The translations under genes and the position numbers were made by a program. Below the pieces are notes generated by a model. That model saw only the letters and a list, made by a program, of their open reading frames with translations, had not been told where the DNA came from and did no database searches. Source: Bacillota bacterium (GTDB taxonomy: Bacteria > Bacillota > SHA-98 > Ch115 > JABLXJ01). Taken from it: a stretch of DNA of 32,847 bases. Where the stretch lies: the NCBI GenBank assembly GCA_012839815.1, contig DUMQ01000054.1, positions 1 through 32,847 on the forward strand, written 5' to 3'. Below, one piece after another: positions 1-8,160 of this stretch. How positions within the stretch are numbered: position 1 is the first letter of the stretch; every line of letters starts with the position of its first letter.

Positions 1-150
1 ATTAGCTTACCACTTCAGCGTGTAAAGTGGAAGAATACTTACCACCCCGGCATAGGAAGTGGAAAGATACTTTCCAGCCTGACGCTCAGCTGGCAAATAT
101 GTTACCATCCCGGCGTGAGAAGTGGGAAGATACTTGCCGGCTAGCCAGCT
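1..150. repeat. Imperfect tandem array, ~32-bp unit, about 4.5 copies
   Basis: Four head-to-tail units begin near 25, 57, 88 and 120. Each starts AAGTGG or a close variant, has ATACTT or ATATGTT about ten bases in, and three of them end in a CCGGC-type segment. Positions 1-24 match the second half of a unit, so the array probably continues left of the window. Units are 31-32 bp and diverged, with no unique spacers between them, so this is not a CRISPR array. No function can be assigned. Confidence 0.65.
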
Positions 151-347
151 AAGTGTAGGTTTCTTGATTTGTGCCAGTTTACCAGCACGTCCCAGGTGTT
201 GCCGGTGTTACGTTCCGGGGACGGCGCGCTTGCGGCGCGCCTCCGTTGAAATTTGGCGCGAGGGCCCTGCCAAATTTCAAGAGGCCCCGTCACGCAAGCA
301 CCGGCAACCCATGGGAAAACGTCAGTAATCTTCGAACTTACACTTAG
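149..347. repeat. ~200-bp imperfect palindrome with nested hairpin
   Basis: The outer arms CTAAGTGTA (149-157) and TACACTTAG (339-347) are exact complements. Inside them GTTGCCGGTG (198-207) pairs with 299-308, and a perfect 12-bp stem TTGAAATTTGGC (246-257) pairs with 269-280 around an 11-base loop. The left arm also holds its own 7-bp hairpin, GGCGCGC (223-229) with GCGCGCC (235-241), which the right arm lacks. Open frames on both strands here follow from the symmetry and resemble no protein. A MITE-like or otherwise structured element is inferred; no transposase or clear target duplication was seen. Confidence 0.6.
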
Positions 348-349
348 GC

Positions 350-860
350 ATATCACCACGGATGATCAAATCGGTGAAGACATGGTCGCAAGATAGTGAC
401 GTAATTTGACAATGAACATAGGTACTGCAAGGGTTCCAGCGCTCAGAGTGCGGAAGTTAAGCTAATAAAATTTTGCTTGATTAGATGGATTTAGTAAGGG
501 CCTCAAATTCCTCAAATTAGAACATGAATTACGCCACCATATTGACGGGCAAAATCAGCACCTGAGAAGCATTGAACTCAGCGTTGAATTCTGTCATAGT
601 TTATTTGAAGTTTTCTGCTATATAGTGGTTGGTAAAGCTACTGATCAGGGTTACGGCCATGCATGCATTCCAGCAGACGAAACGGGTTGCGTATGATAGC
701 AGAAAGGAAGCATGAGGATGGAGCTTGAGGTATATAGCGCAGGGTGTGGTGGGGCATATGGGGGAGTACGGGGTTCTTGTTAAACTTGTTAAATTAGTAA
801 CTTTGTCGTAGTATTTATAGTAGCATTTCCGTATTCCTCGAGGTGTTCGCTAAGTGGGTA
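350..860. other. Gene-free, relatively AT-rich region
   Basis: No convincing gene lies between the palindrome and the deoR upstream region. An open frame of about 70 codons on the + strand (roughly 483-693) lacks a standard start codon and a ribosome binding site, and I do not recognise its product. Base composition is clearly more AT-rich than in the coding regions. This could be decayed or acquired DNA, but no mobile-element remnant could be named. Confidence 0.4.
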
Positions 861-979
861 ATATGGAGACTGTTGATCTTCTCTATATTTTAGCAGCTCC
901 GTTTGGTAACATCCCAGAATACCGTCGTTGCGCGTGGGTAAATTGGTAGCTGGTTGGGAAAGGTCAACAGTCTCAATAT
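861..979. repeat. 20-bp inverted repeat enclosing ~80 bp
   Basis: The arm at 861-880 (core GAGACTGTTGATCTT) and the arm at 960-979 (core AAGGTCAACAGTCTC) are reverse complements at 18 of 20 positions. The enclosed 79 bp has no gene. The layout resembles a very small MITE or a long-looped RNA stem upstream of the DeoR-type gene. No flanking target-site duplication is obvious. Confidence 0.55.
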
Positions 980-993
980 GATGCTGATAGTGT

Positions 994-1046
994 ATAACAT
1001 GCGTGAAGTATGAGTATAGCATGGGTATAGCATGAATATAACATGA
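994..1046 (+). promoter_or_regulatory. Iterated TATARCATG motif upstream of deoR-type gene
   Basis: The motif TATAGCATG or TATAACATG occurs four times between about 994 and 1046. The last three copies are spaced about 11 bp apart, close to one helical turn. The block ends some 35 bp before the start of the DeoR-family regulator. Iterons just upstream of a regulator gene suggest an autoregulatory operator. This is inferred from position and spacing only. Confidence 0.35.
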
Positions 1047-1082
1047 CAGGTAAGTGAACGGGGTAGGTGGGGAGAAACTACT

Positions 1083-1853
1083 ATGCTTGGATCTGCCAGG
1101 CGCCTGGCGATTATCGATATACTGGAGCAGAGGGGATTCGTCACCGTCGACGAACTGGCGCGCGAGTTCTCCGTGTCAAAGGAGACTATCCGGCGGGATT
1201 TCAGGGCGTTGAGGAGGCAGGGGCTCCTGGAAAAGGTATACGGCGGGGCTACTGTGAGCGCAAAGACAGCGAAAGAGTATACCTTCGCAGACCGCGAGAC
1301 GCGACGCCTCGCAGAGAAGCAGGCGATCGCAAAGGCTGCTCTCGAGCTTATACGGCCCGGCGACGCGGTGATGATGGATGCATCGAGCACCGTCCTCCAA
1401 CTTGCAAAGATCATCCCGCCGGACATGGAGATAAGCGTCATAACCAATGCCCTGCCCGTCATTGAGGAACTGGCCTCAAGGCCTAACGTCGCCATCACCT
1501 CCACAGGCGGCTCCCTGCGCAGGACGTCTTATTCCTTCGTAGGGCCGGCCGCCGAAGGGAACCTGGCCAGATTCAGGGCCAATAAGGCGTTCATATCAGC
1601 CAAGGGCGTCTCGGTTGAGCATGGTCTCACGGATGCTAACCCTTATGAGGGTAGGATAAAGGAGTTAATGGTCAACAACGCCTCCGAGGTTATCCTCCTG
1701 GCTGACTCGAGCAAACTCGACCGATTGGCCCTTGTGCAGTTTGCGCCCATAGAGCGGGCTAATGTCGTGATAACCGATAATGCCGCCCCCGCGGAAGTTG
1801 TGTCGAAGCTCGAGAGGAGCGGGGTGCGGGTGGTGATTGCTGGGAAAGTATGA
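1083..1853 (+). CDS. DeoR/GlpR-family transcriptional regulator
   Basis: The 256-residue product is a cytoplasmic repressor of the DeoR family. Residues 5-60 form the N-terminal winged helix-turn-helix (VTVDELAREFSVSKETIRRD). The rest has the layout of the sugar-phosphate-binding DeoRC domain, including DASSTVLQLAKIIP and ITNALPVIEELA and the conserved late segment LLADSSKLDR. Length matches the family norm of 250-260. ATG 1083 is preceded by GTGGGGAG at 1067-1074. Members usually respond to phosphorylated sugars and control adjacent catabolic operons, but no such operon lies next to this one. The nearest sugar genes are galT and glgA, about 1.3 kb away on the opposite strand. Its target and ligand are therefore unknown. 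Confidence 0.93.
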   Translation: MLGSARRLAIIDILEQRGFVTVDELAREFSVSKETIRRDFRALRRQGLLEKVYGGATVSAKTAKEYTFADRETRRLAEKQAIAKAALELIRPGDAVMMDASSTVLQLAKIIPPDMEISVITNALPVIEELASRPNVAITSTGGSLRRTSYSFVGPAAEGNLARFRANKAFISAKGVSVEHGLTDANPYEGRIKELMVNNASEVILLADSSKLDRLALVQFAPIERANVVITDNAAPAEVVSKLERSGVRVVIAGKV

Positions 1854-1863
1854 TTTCCATGAT

Positions 1864-1881
1864 TTCCTGTTTTGGCAGGAA
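1864..1881 (+). terminator. Weak hairpin after the DeoR-type gene
   Basis: TTCCTG (1864-1869) pairs with CAGGAA (1876-1881) around a six-base loop, starting 11 bp after the stop codon. There is no real U-tract behind it, so termination is only a suggestion. A second 6-bp stem with a T-rich loop lies at 1958-1982, nearer the next gene. Confidence 0.3.
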
Positions 1882-2025
1882 TCCCTTCCACCGCGTAGAA
1901 ATTAGGTAGACGTGGTATATTAAGGGCAATAAGGATTTAAGGATCAAGGATGAGTTTCGGGTCTTTGTCTTTTCTTGACCCGGGACCAAGCCGTGATCAG
2001 CGTCTAACGCCGGGGAGGGGCTGCC

Positions 2026-3102
2026 GTGGGCGCGACTATAGATATAGATAAGCTGGACAGGGAGCCAAATAATGAAAAGAGGGCGCAGGACACGACGTCG
2101 GCGTCGTGCAAGACGCCGGAGAGGCTGTGCGTGGTCGACCTGAGGGTCGGACAGGTGGTCAGGGGGCCCTTCATGGCAAAGGACAAGCAGCTAGGGGACT
2201 TTTCTACAAAGCCCGGGCGCTTCTTGCTCCTGACCCTCGCGGACAAGACTGGAGAAATCAGAGCCGTTGCCTGGTGCAATGGCGAAGACCTGTATTCCGC
2301 ATTTGAGGACGGGGATATCGTATGGATCGAGGGGCAGGTAAGGACTTACAAGGGCAACCTCCAGGTGAATGTCAACGTCCTCAGGAGGTGTGAGCGATCC
2401 CTCTACGACCTAGCAGATTTCTTGCCACGCACGAAGAAGGATATAAATACCCTGCTGGCCAAGATTCGCGAGGCTGCTGCATCCTCGCGCGATCCGTTTA
2501 TTTGGAGCCTCCTGTTTAGCTTTTTGGAGGATGATGAGTGGGTCGAGCTATTCACTACTGCGCCCGCAGCTAAATCCGTCCACCACGCTTATATCGGCGG
2601 CCTCATCGAACATACTACAAACGTTCTTGACATCTGCATAACCATGACAAGAATCTATCCCATTATAGACCGTGATCTCCTTGTCGCCGGCGCGATCCTG
2701 CATGATATAGGTAAGATATGGGAGTACAGGTATGACGGTCTTATAGACATAACAGACGAGGGCAGGCTCATAGGCCATATAGTCCTGGGGGAGATGATGC
2801 TCGTCGACAGAATCCGAACGATTGAGGGATTCCCCGTGGAGCTTGCCATGCGCCTCCGTCACATGATCCTCAGCCACCACGGCGAGTACGAGTTTGGATC
2901 GCCGAGGCGCCCGAAGTTTATCGAGGCGTGCGTGCTTCACTACGCCGACAATCTCGACGCGCAATCGGCCAGGTTCGCCCAGATCACTCAAAGCGCGCTT
3001 GCGGCCGGGGCGAGATGGAGTGCATATGATTCCATCCTTGGAAGGCCCATCTATGTCGCCCCAACCACCCCCGAGGCCGCGGCCAGCAAGGATACTGGCT
3101 AA
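2026..3102 (+). CDS. yhaM: YhaM-family 3'-5' exoribonuclease (OB fold plus HD domain)
   Basis: The 358-residue protein joins an N-terminal OB-fold nucleic-acid-binding domain (about 35-125, with GRFLLLTLADKTGEIRAVAW) to an HD phosphohydrolase domain (about 160-345). HD metal ligands are visible as HHAY at 186-187, His196 in LIEHT, the HD pair at 226-227 in ILHDIGK, and later LSHHGEYEFGSP. This order and length match Bacillus YhaM, a metal-dependent 3'-5' exonuclease acting on RNA and single-stranded DNA. The start is GTG 2026, supported by a strong GGGGAGGGG at 2012-2020. The first ~30 residues are variable and polar. It stands alone after the regulator and converges on glgA. Confidence is high for the architecture and slightly lower for substrate. 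Confidence 0.9.
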   Translation: MGATIDIDKLDREPNNEKRAQDTTSASCKTPERLCVVDLRVGQVVRGPFMAKDKQLGDFSTKPGRFLLLTLADKTGEIRAVAWCNGEDLYSAFEDGDIVWIEGQVRTYKGNLQVNVNVLRRCERSLYDLADFLPRTKKDINTLLAKIREAAASSRDPFIWSLLFSFLEDDEWVELFTTAPAAKSVHHAYIGGLIEHTTNVLDICITMTRIYPIIDRDLLVAGAILHDIGKIWEYRYDGLIDITDEGRLIGHIVLGEMMLVDRIRTIEGFPVELAMRLRHMILSHHGEYEFGSPRRPKFIEACVLHYADNLDAQSARFAQITQSALAAGARWSAYDSILGRPIYVAPTTPEAAASKDTG

Positions 3103-3131
3103 GCAGTCTATGCACCATGCAGTCGAGTCTT

Positions 3132-4625
3132 CTATACAGTTGCGGCCGCAACCATGCCGTGCTTGCTTCGCGCAGCCATGTAGACCCCCATATACTCCAC
3201 GGCAGACTTGTTCCACGAAAAATCAGACCGCATAGCGGATTGCATCAGGCGCAGCCAGCGCTCGGGCTGTCTGTATACATCCAGAGCCCTCTTTAGCGCC
3301 AGGAGCAGTTGTCCTGACGAGTAGTCTTTGAACGTGAAGCCGTTCCCGCTTTCCGTTCGAGGATCGTAATCCTTTATTGTGTCGGCCAGCCCGCCGGTCG
3401 CTCTCACAATGGGTATAGTTCCATATCTCAGGCTTATAAGCTGCCCCAGGCCGCACGGTTCGAAAAGCGAGGGCATCAAATACATGTCGCTCCCGGCGTA
3501 TATGCGCTGGGCCAGGACCGCATTGAATCCAATGTAGACTCCCACCCGGTCAGGATGCCTGGCCTGGGCGTCGCGGAGAAGGTTTTCGTAGTAATCCTCT
3601 CCGGTCCCCAGTATGACGAGCTGGACGCCCGACGCCACGATGGCATCGAGGGCCTCTGAGATGAGGTCAAGCCCTTTTTGGGCCACGAGGCGCGAGACGA
3701 TCCCAATGACCGGGACGTCCGAGACCGGGAGGCTCATCTCCTTTTGAAGCTCGTATTTGTTTTCTTTTTTCTCGCTGAGATTATTAAGCCCGTAATTCCG
3801 GTAGATCCGCGGGTCTGTCTCCGGGTTAAACTCGTGGTAATTGATGCCGTTTACTATGCCGTAAAGGTCTTTGGCCCTGCTCCGGAGCACCCCGTCCATG
3901 CGTTCCCCCCGCTCGGGCGTCTGGATCTCCTGGGCATATGTCTTGCTCACAGTATTTATAACGTCGGCGTATAGAAGCCCTGCCTTCATAAAGCTCATAT
4001 CGCCGTAAAATTCCAGCCGCTCGGGGCGGAAATAGCTGTCATCGAGACCGAGAAGCTTGAGACAGTCTCTGGGAAAGTTCCCCTGGTACTGGAGGTTGTG
4101 AATGGTAAATAAGGTCGCAATCTGGGCGTAGAACGGGTCCCTGCTGTACTGGTCCTTGAGGAGCAGGGGGATGGGCCCTGTCTGCCAGTCGTTGCAGTGG
4201 ATGATATCGGGCTGGAAGTTTATGACTTTTAACATCTCCAGTACGGCCCTTGAGAAGAAGCTGAAGCGTTCGGCTTCGTCGAAGAAACCGTAAAGCCGAT
4301 CCCGGTCAAAGTACTGGTAGTTGTCGATCAAGTACACGGGAACAAGCTTCTCCACCTCGTCCAGCTTGGCTCTGATCTGGGATTGACGCAAGATCGCAGT
4401 GCATTTCCTCCAGTCCACCCATACAGGGAAGTCCGCTATTGTTGTTACGTTATTTATTCCGCGGTAGCGGGGCAGCACCACCCTTACATCGTTTCCCAGC
4501 ATGGCGAGGGCCTTCGGCAGGGATCCTGCTACATCTGCAAGACCACCTGTTTTTGCGAACGGCGATACCTCGGGGGATACGATCAATATTTTATATGTCT
4601 CCTCGAGTTCCTGCTGTTTCAGCAT
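3132..4625 (-). CDS. glgA: Glycogen synthase (ADP-glucose type)
   Basis: The enzyme transfers glucose from ADP-glucose to the growing alpha-1,4-glucan chain. The 497-residue protein has the GT5 signature KTGGLADV at residues 25-32, VLPRY shortly after, IHCNDWQT and TIHNLQYQG in the first Rossmann domain. The second domain has GIVSRLVAQKGLDL and the acceptor/nucleotide motif PSLFEPCGLGQL. It is about 20 residues longer than typical bacterial GlgA, mostly in a non-conserved tail. The start is ATG with GAGGTGA a few bases upstream. It follows galT by 78 bp on the same strand, suggesting co-transcription. No glgB, glgC or glgP is present in the window. Confidence 0.96.
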   Translation of the reverse strand: MLKQQELEETYKILIVSPEVSPFAKTGGLADVAGSLPKALAMLGNDVRVVLPRYRGINNVTTIADFPVWVDWRKCTAILRQSQIRAKLDEVEKLVPVYLIDNYQYFDRDRLYGFFDEAERFSFFSRAVLEMLKVINFQPDIIHCNDWQTGPIPLLLKDQYSRDPFYAQIATLFTIHNLQYQGNFPRDCLKLLGLDDSYFRPERLEFYGDMSFMKAGLLYADVINTVSKTYAQEIQTPERGERMDGVLRSRAKDLYGIVNGINYHEFNPETDPRIYRNYGLNNLSEKKENKYELQKEMSLPVSDVPVIGIVSRLVAQKGLDLISEALDAIVASGVQLVILGTGEDYYENLLRDAQARHPDRVGVYIGFNAVLAQRIYAGSDMYLMPSLFEPCGLGQLISLRYGTIPIVRATGGLADTIKDYDPRTESGNGFTFKDYSSGQLLLALKRALDVYRQPERWLRLMQSAMRSDFSWNKSAVEYMGVYMAARSKHGMVAAATV

Positions 4626-4703
4626 GCCAGTTGTTCACCTCAGCTTCAGAATCTTTCAGAAATCCATGTTCTCGATTAATCTAAGCCTTTCTTGTCGTTT
4701 ACT

Positions 4704-5717
4704 CTATGCATCTCTTATCGTTGGTGCCGCGAGCTCGGGCGCCGTCGGATTGATGTAATAGCCTGTGCCCAGCTCAAACCCGGCGATGATTGTCAGCCTG
4801 GGAAGGATCTCAATGTGCCAGTGAAAACTTGTCCCGTTCATATCGCCCCACGGCGCCGTATGAAGGACGAGGTTGTAGGGTAAAAAGATGAATGCCCTTT
4901 CCAGCTTTGCGAAGGTGGTGCGCAGGCCATGGGCGATATCCCTGATTATCTCGTCCGGAGTCTCTTCGAACCTCGCTATGTGTTTCTTTGGAACTATCCA
5001 GGTTTCGTATGGAAATCGCGAAGCATAGGGGCAGAATATCAGGGAATGCCCTGTTTCCGCTACGACCCGCCTGCCCCTTGCTAGCTCATCCTCTACCATG
5101 GCGCAAAATACGCATTTACCCTCATGTTCATAGAATTCGCGTGTGGCATTGAGCTCCTCCCTCACCACCGCAGGGATCGACGGGGTAGCTATTAGCTGGC
5201 AGTGAGTGTGCTCAAGGGATGCTCCTGCTATCCTCCCGCTGTTCTTGAAAAACTGGGGGTATTTGAGCCTGTCATCCCGGTGGAGCTCCATGAACCGCAA
5301 GATCACAGCCTTGAGGATAGTCTCCATCTGTTCCTGGGAGTGGGTCCCAAACGTCCCGTCATGGTCCGGCGACTCGATCAAAACCTCATGGGCGCCGATG
5401 CCCGGGGAATGCACGTATAACTCGCCATGCTCAGGTTCGACGTCGTGGCCCGCATTGTGGCCGGCTGCGTGGGGGCTGAGGGCAGGAAACTTGTTGGGGA
5501 CAACCCGGACCTTCCAGCCAGGCTCATTGGCGCCCCCCGTCTCACGACCCAGGGCAAGAACTTCGGGCGGGGTTTGAGACTCATTCCCATAACAAAAAGG
5601 GCATGTTGTGGCCTTTTTCTCCACGGGAGGGATATTAAAATCATGGGGCCGCTTGCCTCGTTCGCTGGCTATAACGACCCAGGAATTGGATGTTGGGTCC
5701 TTTCTTAGCTCTGACAT
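4704..5717 (-). CDS. galT: Galactose-1-phosphate uridylyltransferase
   Basis: This Leloir-pathway enzyme exchanges UMP between UDP-glucose and galactose-1-phosphate. The 337-residue protein has the zinc pair Cys39/Cys42 (CPFC), a candidate third ligand His119 (ESPDHDGTF), and the HIT-type active site HTHCQ at 170-174. By family comparison His172 is the UMP-accepting nucleophile. Here the canonical HPHxQ is HTHxQ. AAGGAG stands nine bases before the ATG. galT and glgA on one transcript would link galactose-derived hexose phosphate to glycogen, but galK and galE are not in the window. In such bacteria the enzyme may also act on other hexose-1-phosphates; this cannot be read from the sequence. 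Confidence 0.95.
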   Translation of the reverse strand: MSELRKDPTSNSWVVIASERGKRPHDFNIPPVEKKATTCPFCYGNESQTPPEVLALGRETGGANEPGWKVRVVPNKFPALSPHAAGHNAGHDVEPEHGELYVHSPGIGAHEVLIESPDHDGTFGTHSQEQMETILKAVILRFMELHRDDRLKYPQFFKNSGRIAGASLEHTHCQLIATPSIPAVVREELNATREFYEHEGKCVFCAMVEDELARGRRVVAETGHSLIFCPYASRFPYETWIVPKKHIARFEETPDEIIRDIAHGLRTTFAKLERAFIFLPYNLVLHTAPWGDMNGTSFHWHIEILPRLTIIAGFELGTGYYINPTAPELAAPTIRDA

Positions 5718-5758
5718 GAGCTGCGCTCCTTTATCTACCTGATTCTCAGCTATCTGCT

Positions 5759-5808
5759 TAAGTTAGTGCGCAGCGGAGCCAAAGATTTATGCGATGCGCA
5801 CTAACTTA
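5759..5808. repeat. Perfect 14-bp inverted repeat, minimal copy of the palindromic family
   Basis: TAAGTTAGTGCGCA (5759-5772) and TGCGCACTAACTTA (5795-5808) are exact reverse complements around a 22-base loop. The same arm bounds the large element at 9741-9971 and adjoins the core hairpin at 24353-24393. Here the arms stand without the inner modules. The element lies between the 3' end of the penicillin-binding protein gene and the start of galT, so it could act as a hairpin in either transcript. Confidence 0.7.
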
Positions 5809-5953
5809 CTTGACTTGCGATTTTTCATGTCGTGTCTCCCGACTTCTAAACTTTAACTTCTGGCAGGAGGGGCCTTTTTATGCATCCGACCAGCCGGGAA
5901 TCGGGTTTTTCAAAAGATCTTTCGAAGATTACATTACCTTGTTGGGAAAGATC

Positions 5954-7969
5954 TTATGGGAAATGCCATGTGCATCGACGGGCCGGCCGCATGTCGGCCC
6001 TGAAGATCTCCGTCTTCGTCCAGGGGCAGTATTCGGTGGGAAGCATCCCTGATTCGCCGCACACGACGATCGACCTTATGCCAGGCGGGCGGGGGAAATC
6101 CTCCTGCGGCCTGCTGTCGAGGATCTTTTTCATAAAATGTGCCCATATCGGGGCGCATACAGTCCCGCCGGGCTTGCCGAGGGGCTTTGAGGGATCGTCG
6201 TTTGCCACATACACGCATGTGACGAGGTGCGGTGTATACCCTACAAACCAGGCGTCAGTAAAGAGGTCCGTTGAGCCGGTCTTCCCAGCGGCGGGCCATG
6301 TGACGATATCTGATACGGTCTCTGCGGTGCCGCCGGGCCTTAAGACCCCTTTAAGTATATCCGTCACGATATAGGCGGTCCTGGGGTCGAGAACGCGCCT
6401 TTTGCGCACCCTGTTTAGCTCTATTATCCTTCCTTTTTTATCTTCTATCCGCGTTACGAAGACCGGGCGAACCCGGAACCCGCCGTTTGCCAGGGGCGCG
6501 AAGCCTATAGCCATTTCGAGCGGTGAGACCTCAGACGTGCCGAGGACGAGCGAGAGGTTGGGGCCGATGTAGCTCTCGATGCCCATCGCTCTGGCGTACC
6601 GGGCCGCGAATTCCGGGCCTATCTCGGATATCAGCTTTACCGAAACGACGTTGCACGATACGACCAGGGCGTCTCTGAGGGATAGCACCCTGTAATGGTA
6701 TTTGGCCGGGCCATAGTCGGTGGGGCTGTAGAGCGTCCGGCCCGTGGGGATGTAAATTGGCTCGCACATGAATGGCCAGGCGGCCGTATAGCCGTTATCT
6801 ATGGCGGCTGCATACACGAAGGGCTTGAATGCCGAGCCGGGCTGCCGCCTGGCGTGGATGGCGCGGTTGAACTCGGTTGCGCTGAAGCTTCTCCCTCCGA
6901 TTAGAGCGTTTACGTAACCCGTTGCGGGGTCAATGGCCACGAGCGCCCCTTGGGGCTGGAGCAGGGCCGGTGGTTTGGTTTTTTCGCCCCCGGGGCCCCG
7001 GAGTTGGGGAGGTGTGACGGCATCGAGGCCTGCCGCGAATGCTTCCTCGGCCGCCCGCTGTAGCTCGAGGTCGAGCGTGGTGTATATCTTCAGCCCTCCG
7101 GCGTGGAGGAGGTTGCCGTCGTTGCTGTGGCGCCTCAATATTTGGTCAGTTATATAGTCAATGAAGTACGGCGCGGCACGGTACTCCCGGCGCTGGAGCC
7201 CTGCGAGCCTTAGAGGCTTGGAATCAGCTTCCCTGGCCTGATCCTTTGTGATATAGCCGAGCTCATGCATCCTGTTTAGCACTACGGCTCGCCTCTCGAG
7301 GGCGGCTTGCATATTTATGTAGGGTGAGTAATAGTATGGACCCCTGATGAGGCCTGCGAGGAGTGCGCTCTCGGCGAGCGTGAGGTCCCTGGCGCTCTTG
7401 CTAAAATAGACCCGCGCGCCTGCCTCGACCCCGTAGGCCCCGTGGCCGAGGTAGACCAGGTTGAGATATCGTCTTAAAATCTCCGGTTTAGAGAACTTCA
7501 TCTCCAGGTAAAAGGTGAGCAAGAGCTCCCTTACCTTCCTCCAGAGCGTGCGTTCAGGCGGGAGAAACATGTTCTTGGCGAGCTGCTGGGTTATGGTGCT
7601 CCCGCCGGCGACGATCCTGCGTGCCCGGATGTTTTCGACAATCGCCCGCATGATGCCGAAGGGGTCAATACCGAAGTGTTTGTAAAATCTGGAATCCTCG
7701 ATGGCGATTACGGCATTTTGCAGGTCCTGCGGTATCTGGGATAAGGGTATTTCTATCCTGTTGGCCGTCGCCGTGGTCGTGATCACCCTGCCATGGATGT
7801 CGTAAAAGGTGCTGACTAGGGTTTGCCCGGGGAGCGGCGTGAGGCGGGCCATGATTGGGACGAGCATAAGGATGATCGCGCTTGCGAGGGCGATTGCATA
7901 CAGGAGGCGCGATGGCGTCCACAGGGGGCCCCGCATGCTATGTTCACGTTGCTTACGCCCATCATTCAT
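5954..7969 (-). CDS. Class A penicillin-binding protein (PBP1A type)
   Basis: This bifunctional peptidoglycan synthase polymerises lipid II and cross-links stem peptides outside the membrane. The 671-residue protein has one membrane segment near 20-40. A GT51 glycosyltransferase domain follows with catalytic Glu91 in EDSRFYKHFG, plus STITQQLAKN and YLNLVYLGHGAYG. The transpeptidase domain shows SxxK as Ser379-Lys382 (GSAFKP), SxN as Ser438-Asn440 (SCN), and KTG at 563-565. No long C-terminal extension is present. I chose ATG 7969 (MNDGRKQ) because GGAGG lies about 12 bases upstream and the residues ahead of it look non-native; an in-frame start at 8059 would add 30 residues. It is divergent from the phosphoglycerate mutase gene. 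Confidence 0.94.
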   Translation of the reverse strand: MNDGRKQREHSMRGPLWTPSRLLYAIALASAIILMLVPIMARLTPLPGQTLVSTFYDIHGRVITTTATANRIEIPLSQIPQDLQNAVIAIEDSRFYKHFGIDPFGIMRAIVENIRARRIVAGGSTITQQLAKNMFLPPERTLWRKVRELLLTFYLEMKFSKPEILRRYLNLVYLGHGAYGVEAGARVYFSKSARDLTLAESALLAGLIRGPYYYSPYINMQAALERRAVVLNRMHELGYITKDQAREADSKPLRLAGLQRREYRAAPYFIDYITDQILRRHSNDGNLLHAGGLKIYTTLDLELQRAAEEAFAAGLDAVTPPQLRGPGGEKTKPPALLQPQGALVAIDPATGYVNALIGGRSFSATEFNRAIHARRQPGSAFKPFVYAAAIDNGYTAAWPFMCEPIYIPTGRTLYSPTDYGPAKYHYRVLSLRDALVVSCNVVSVKLISEIGPEFAARYARAMGIESYIGPNLSLVLGTSEVSPLEMAIGFAPLANGGFRVRPVFVTRIEDKKGRIIELNRVRKRRVLDPRTAYIVTDILKGVLRPGGTAETVSDIVTWPAAGKTGSTDLFTDAWFVGYTPHLVTCVYVANDDPSKPLGKPGGTVCAPIWAHFMKKILDSRPQEDFPRPPGIRSIVVCGESGMLPTEYCPWTKTEIFRADMRPARRCTWHFP

Positions 7970-8093
7970 ACCTCTACCACTCCTCCCACGTAACCTTACG
8001 CGGCATGGCATAACCCGCAGACCACTTGATGGTAACATTCTTATCACTACTGTGACCAATCGATGATAGTGGTAAGTATCTTAAGTATCTTAT

Positions 8094-8149
8094 CACCCCT
8101 CCGGCATGACCTGGTCGTTTTCCCGCCGGTCCACCCCGACAGAGGGGTG
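8094..8149. repeat. 8-bp inverted repeat with nested small stems
   Basis: CACCCCTC (8094-8101) pairs with GAGGGGTG (8142-8149). Short complementary pieces such as GACC/GGTC lie within the loop. The preceding 20 bases hold the direct repeat AAGTATCTT twice. The position, between divergent genes, could be a leader structure or an operator. No known riboswitch was recognised. Confidence 0.35.
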
Positions 8150-8160
8150 CAGGATGCCTT

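Noticed and set aside
1-150. CRISPR array
   Set aside because: Units follow each other directly with no unique spacers and diverge from one another; no cas genes.
122-359. Small open frames on both strands within the first palindrome
   Set aside because: The mirrored frames result from the inverted-repeat structure; no binding site or recognisable protein.
483-693. 70-codon + strand frame (contains LKFLKLEHELRHHIDG)
   Set aside because: No start codon or ribosome binding site, no recognisable family. It might be a decayed gene, but nothing supports a specific call.
890-1504. 204-codon open frame on the minus strand overlapping the DeoR-type gene
   Set aside because: It is antisense to a clear family member, its composition is that of a shadow frame (Ser/Arg-rich, no motif), and it lacks a ribosome binding site.
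3139-3152. Perfect palindrome GTTGCGGCCGCAAC at the end of glgA
   Set aside because: It is within the coding region, short, and likely chance in GC-rich DNA, though it could help end convergent transcription.
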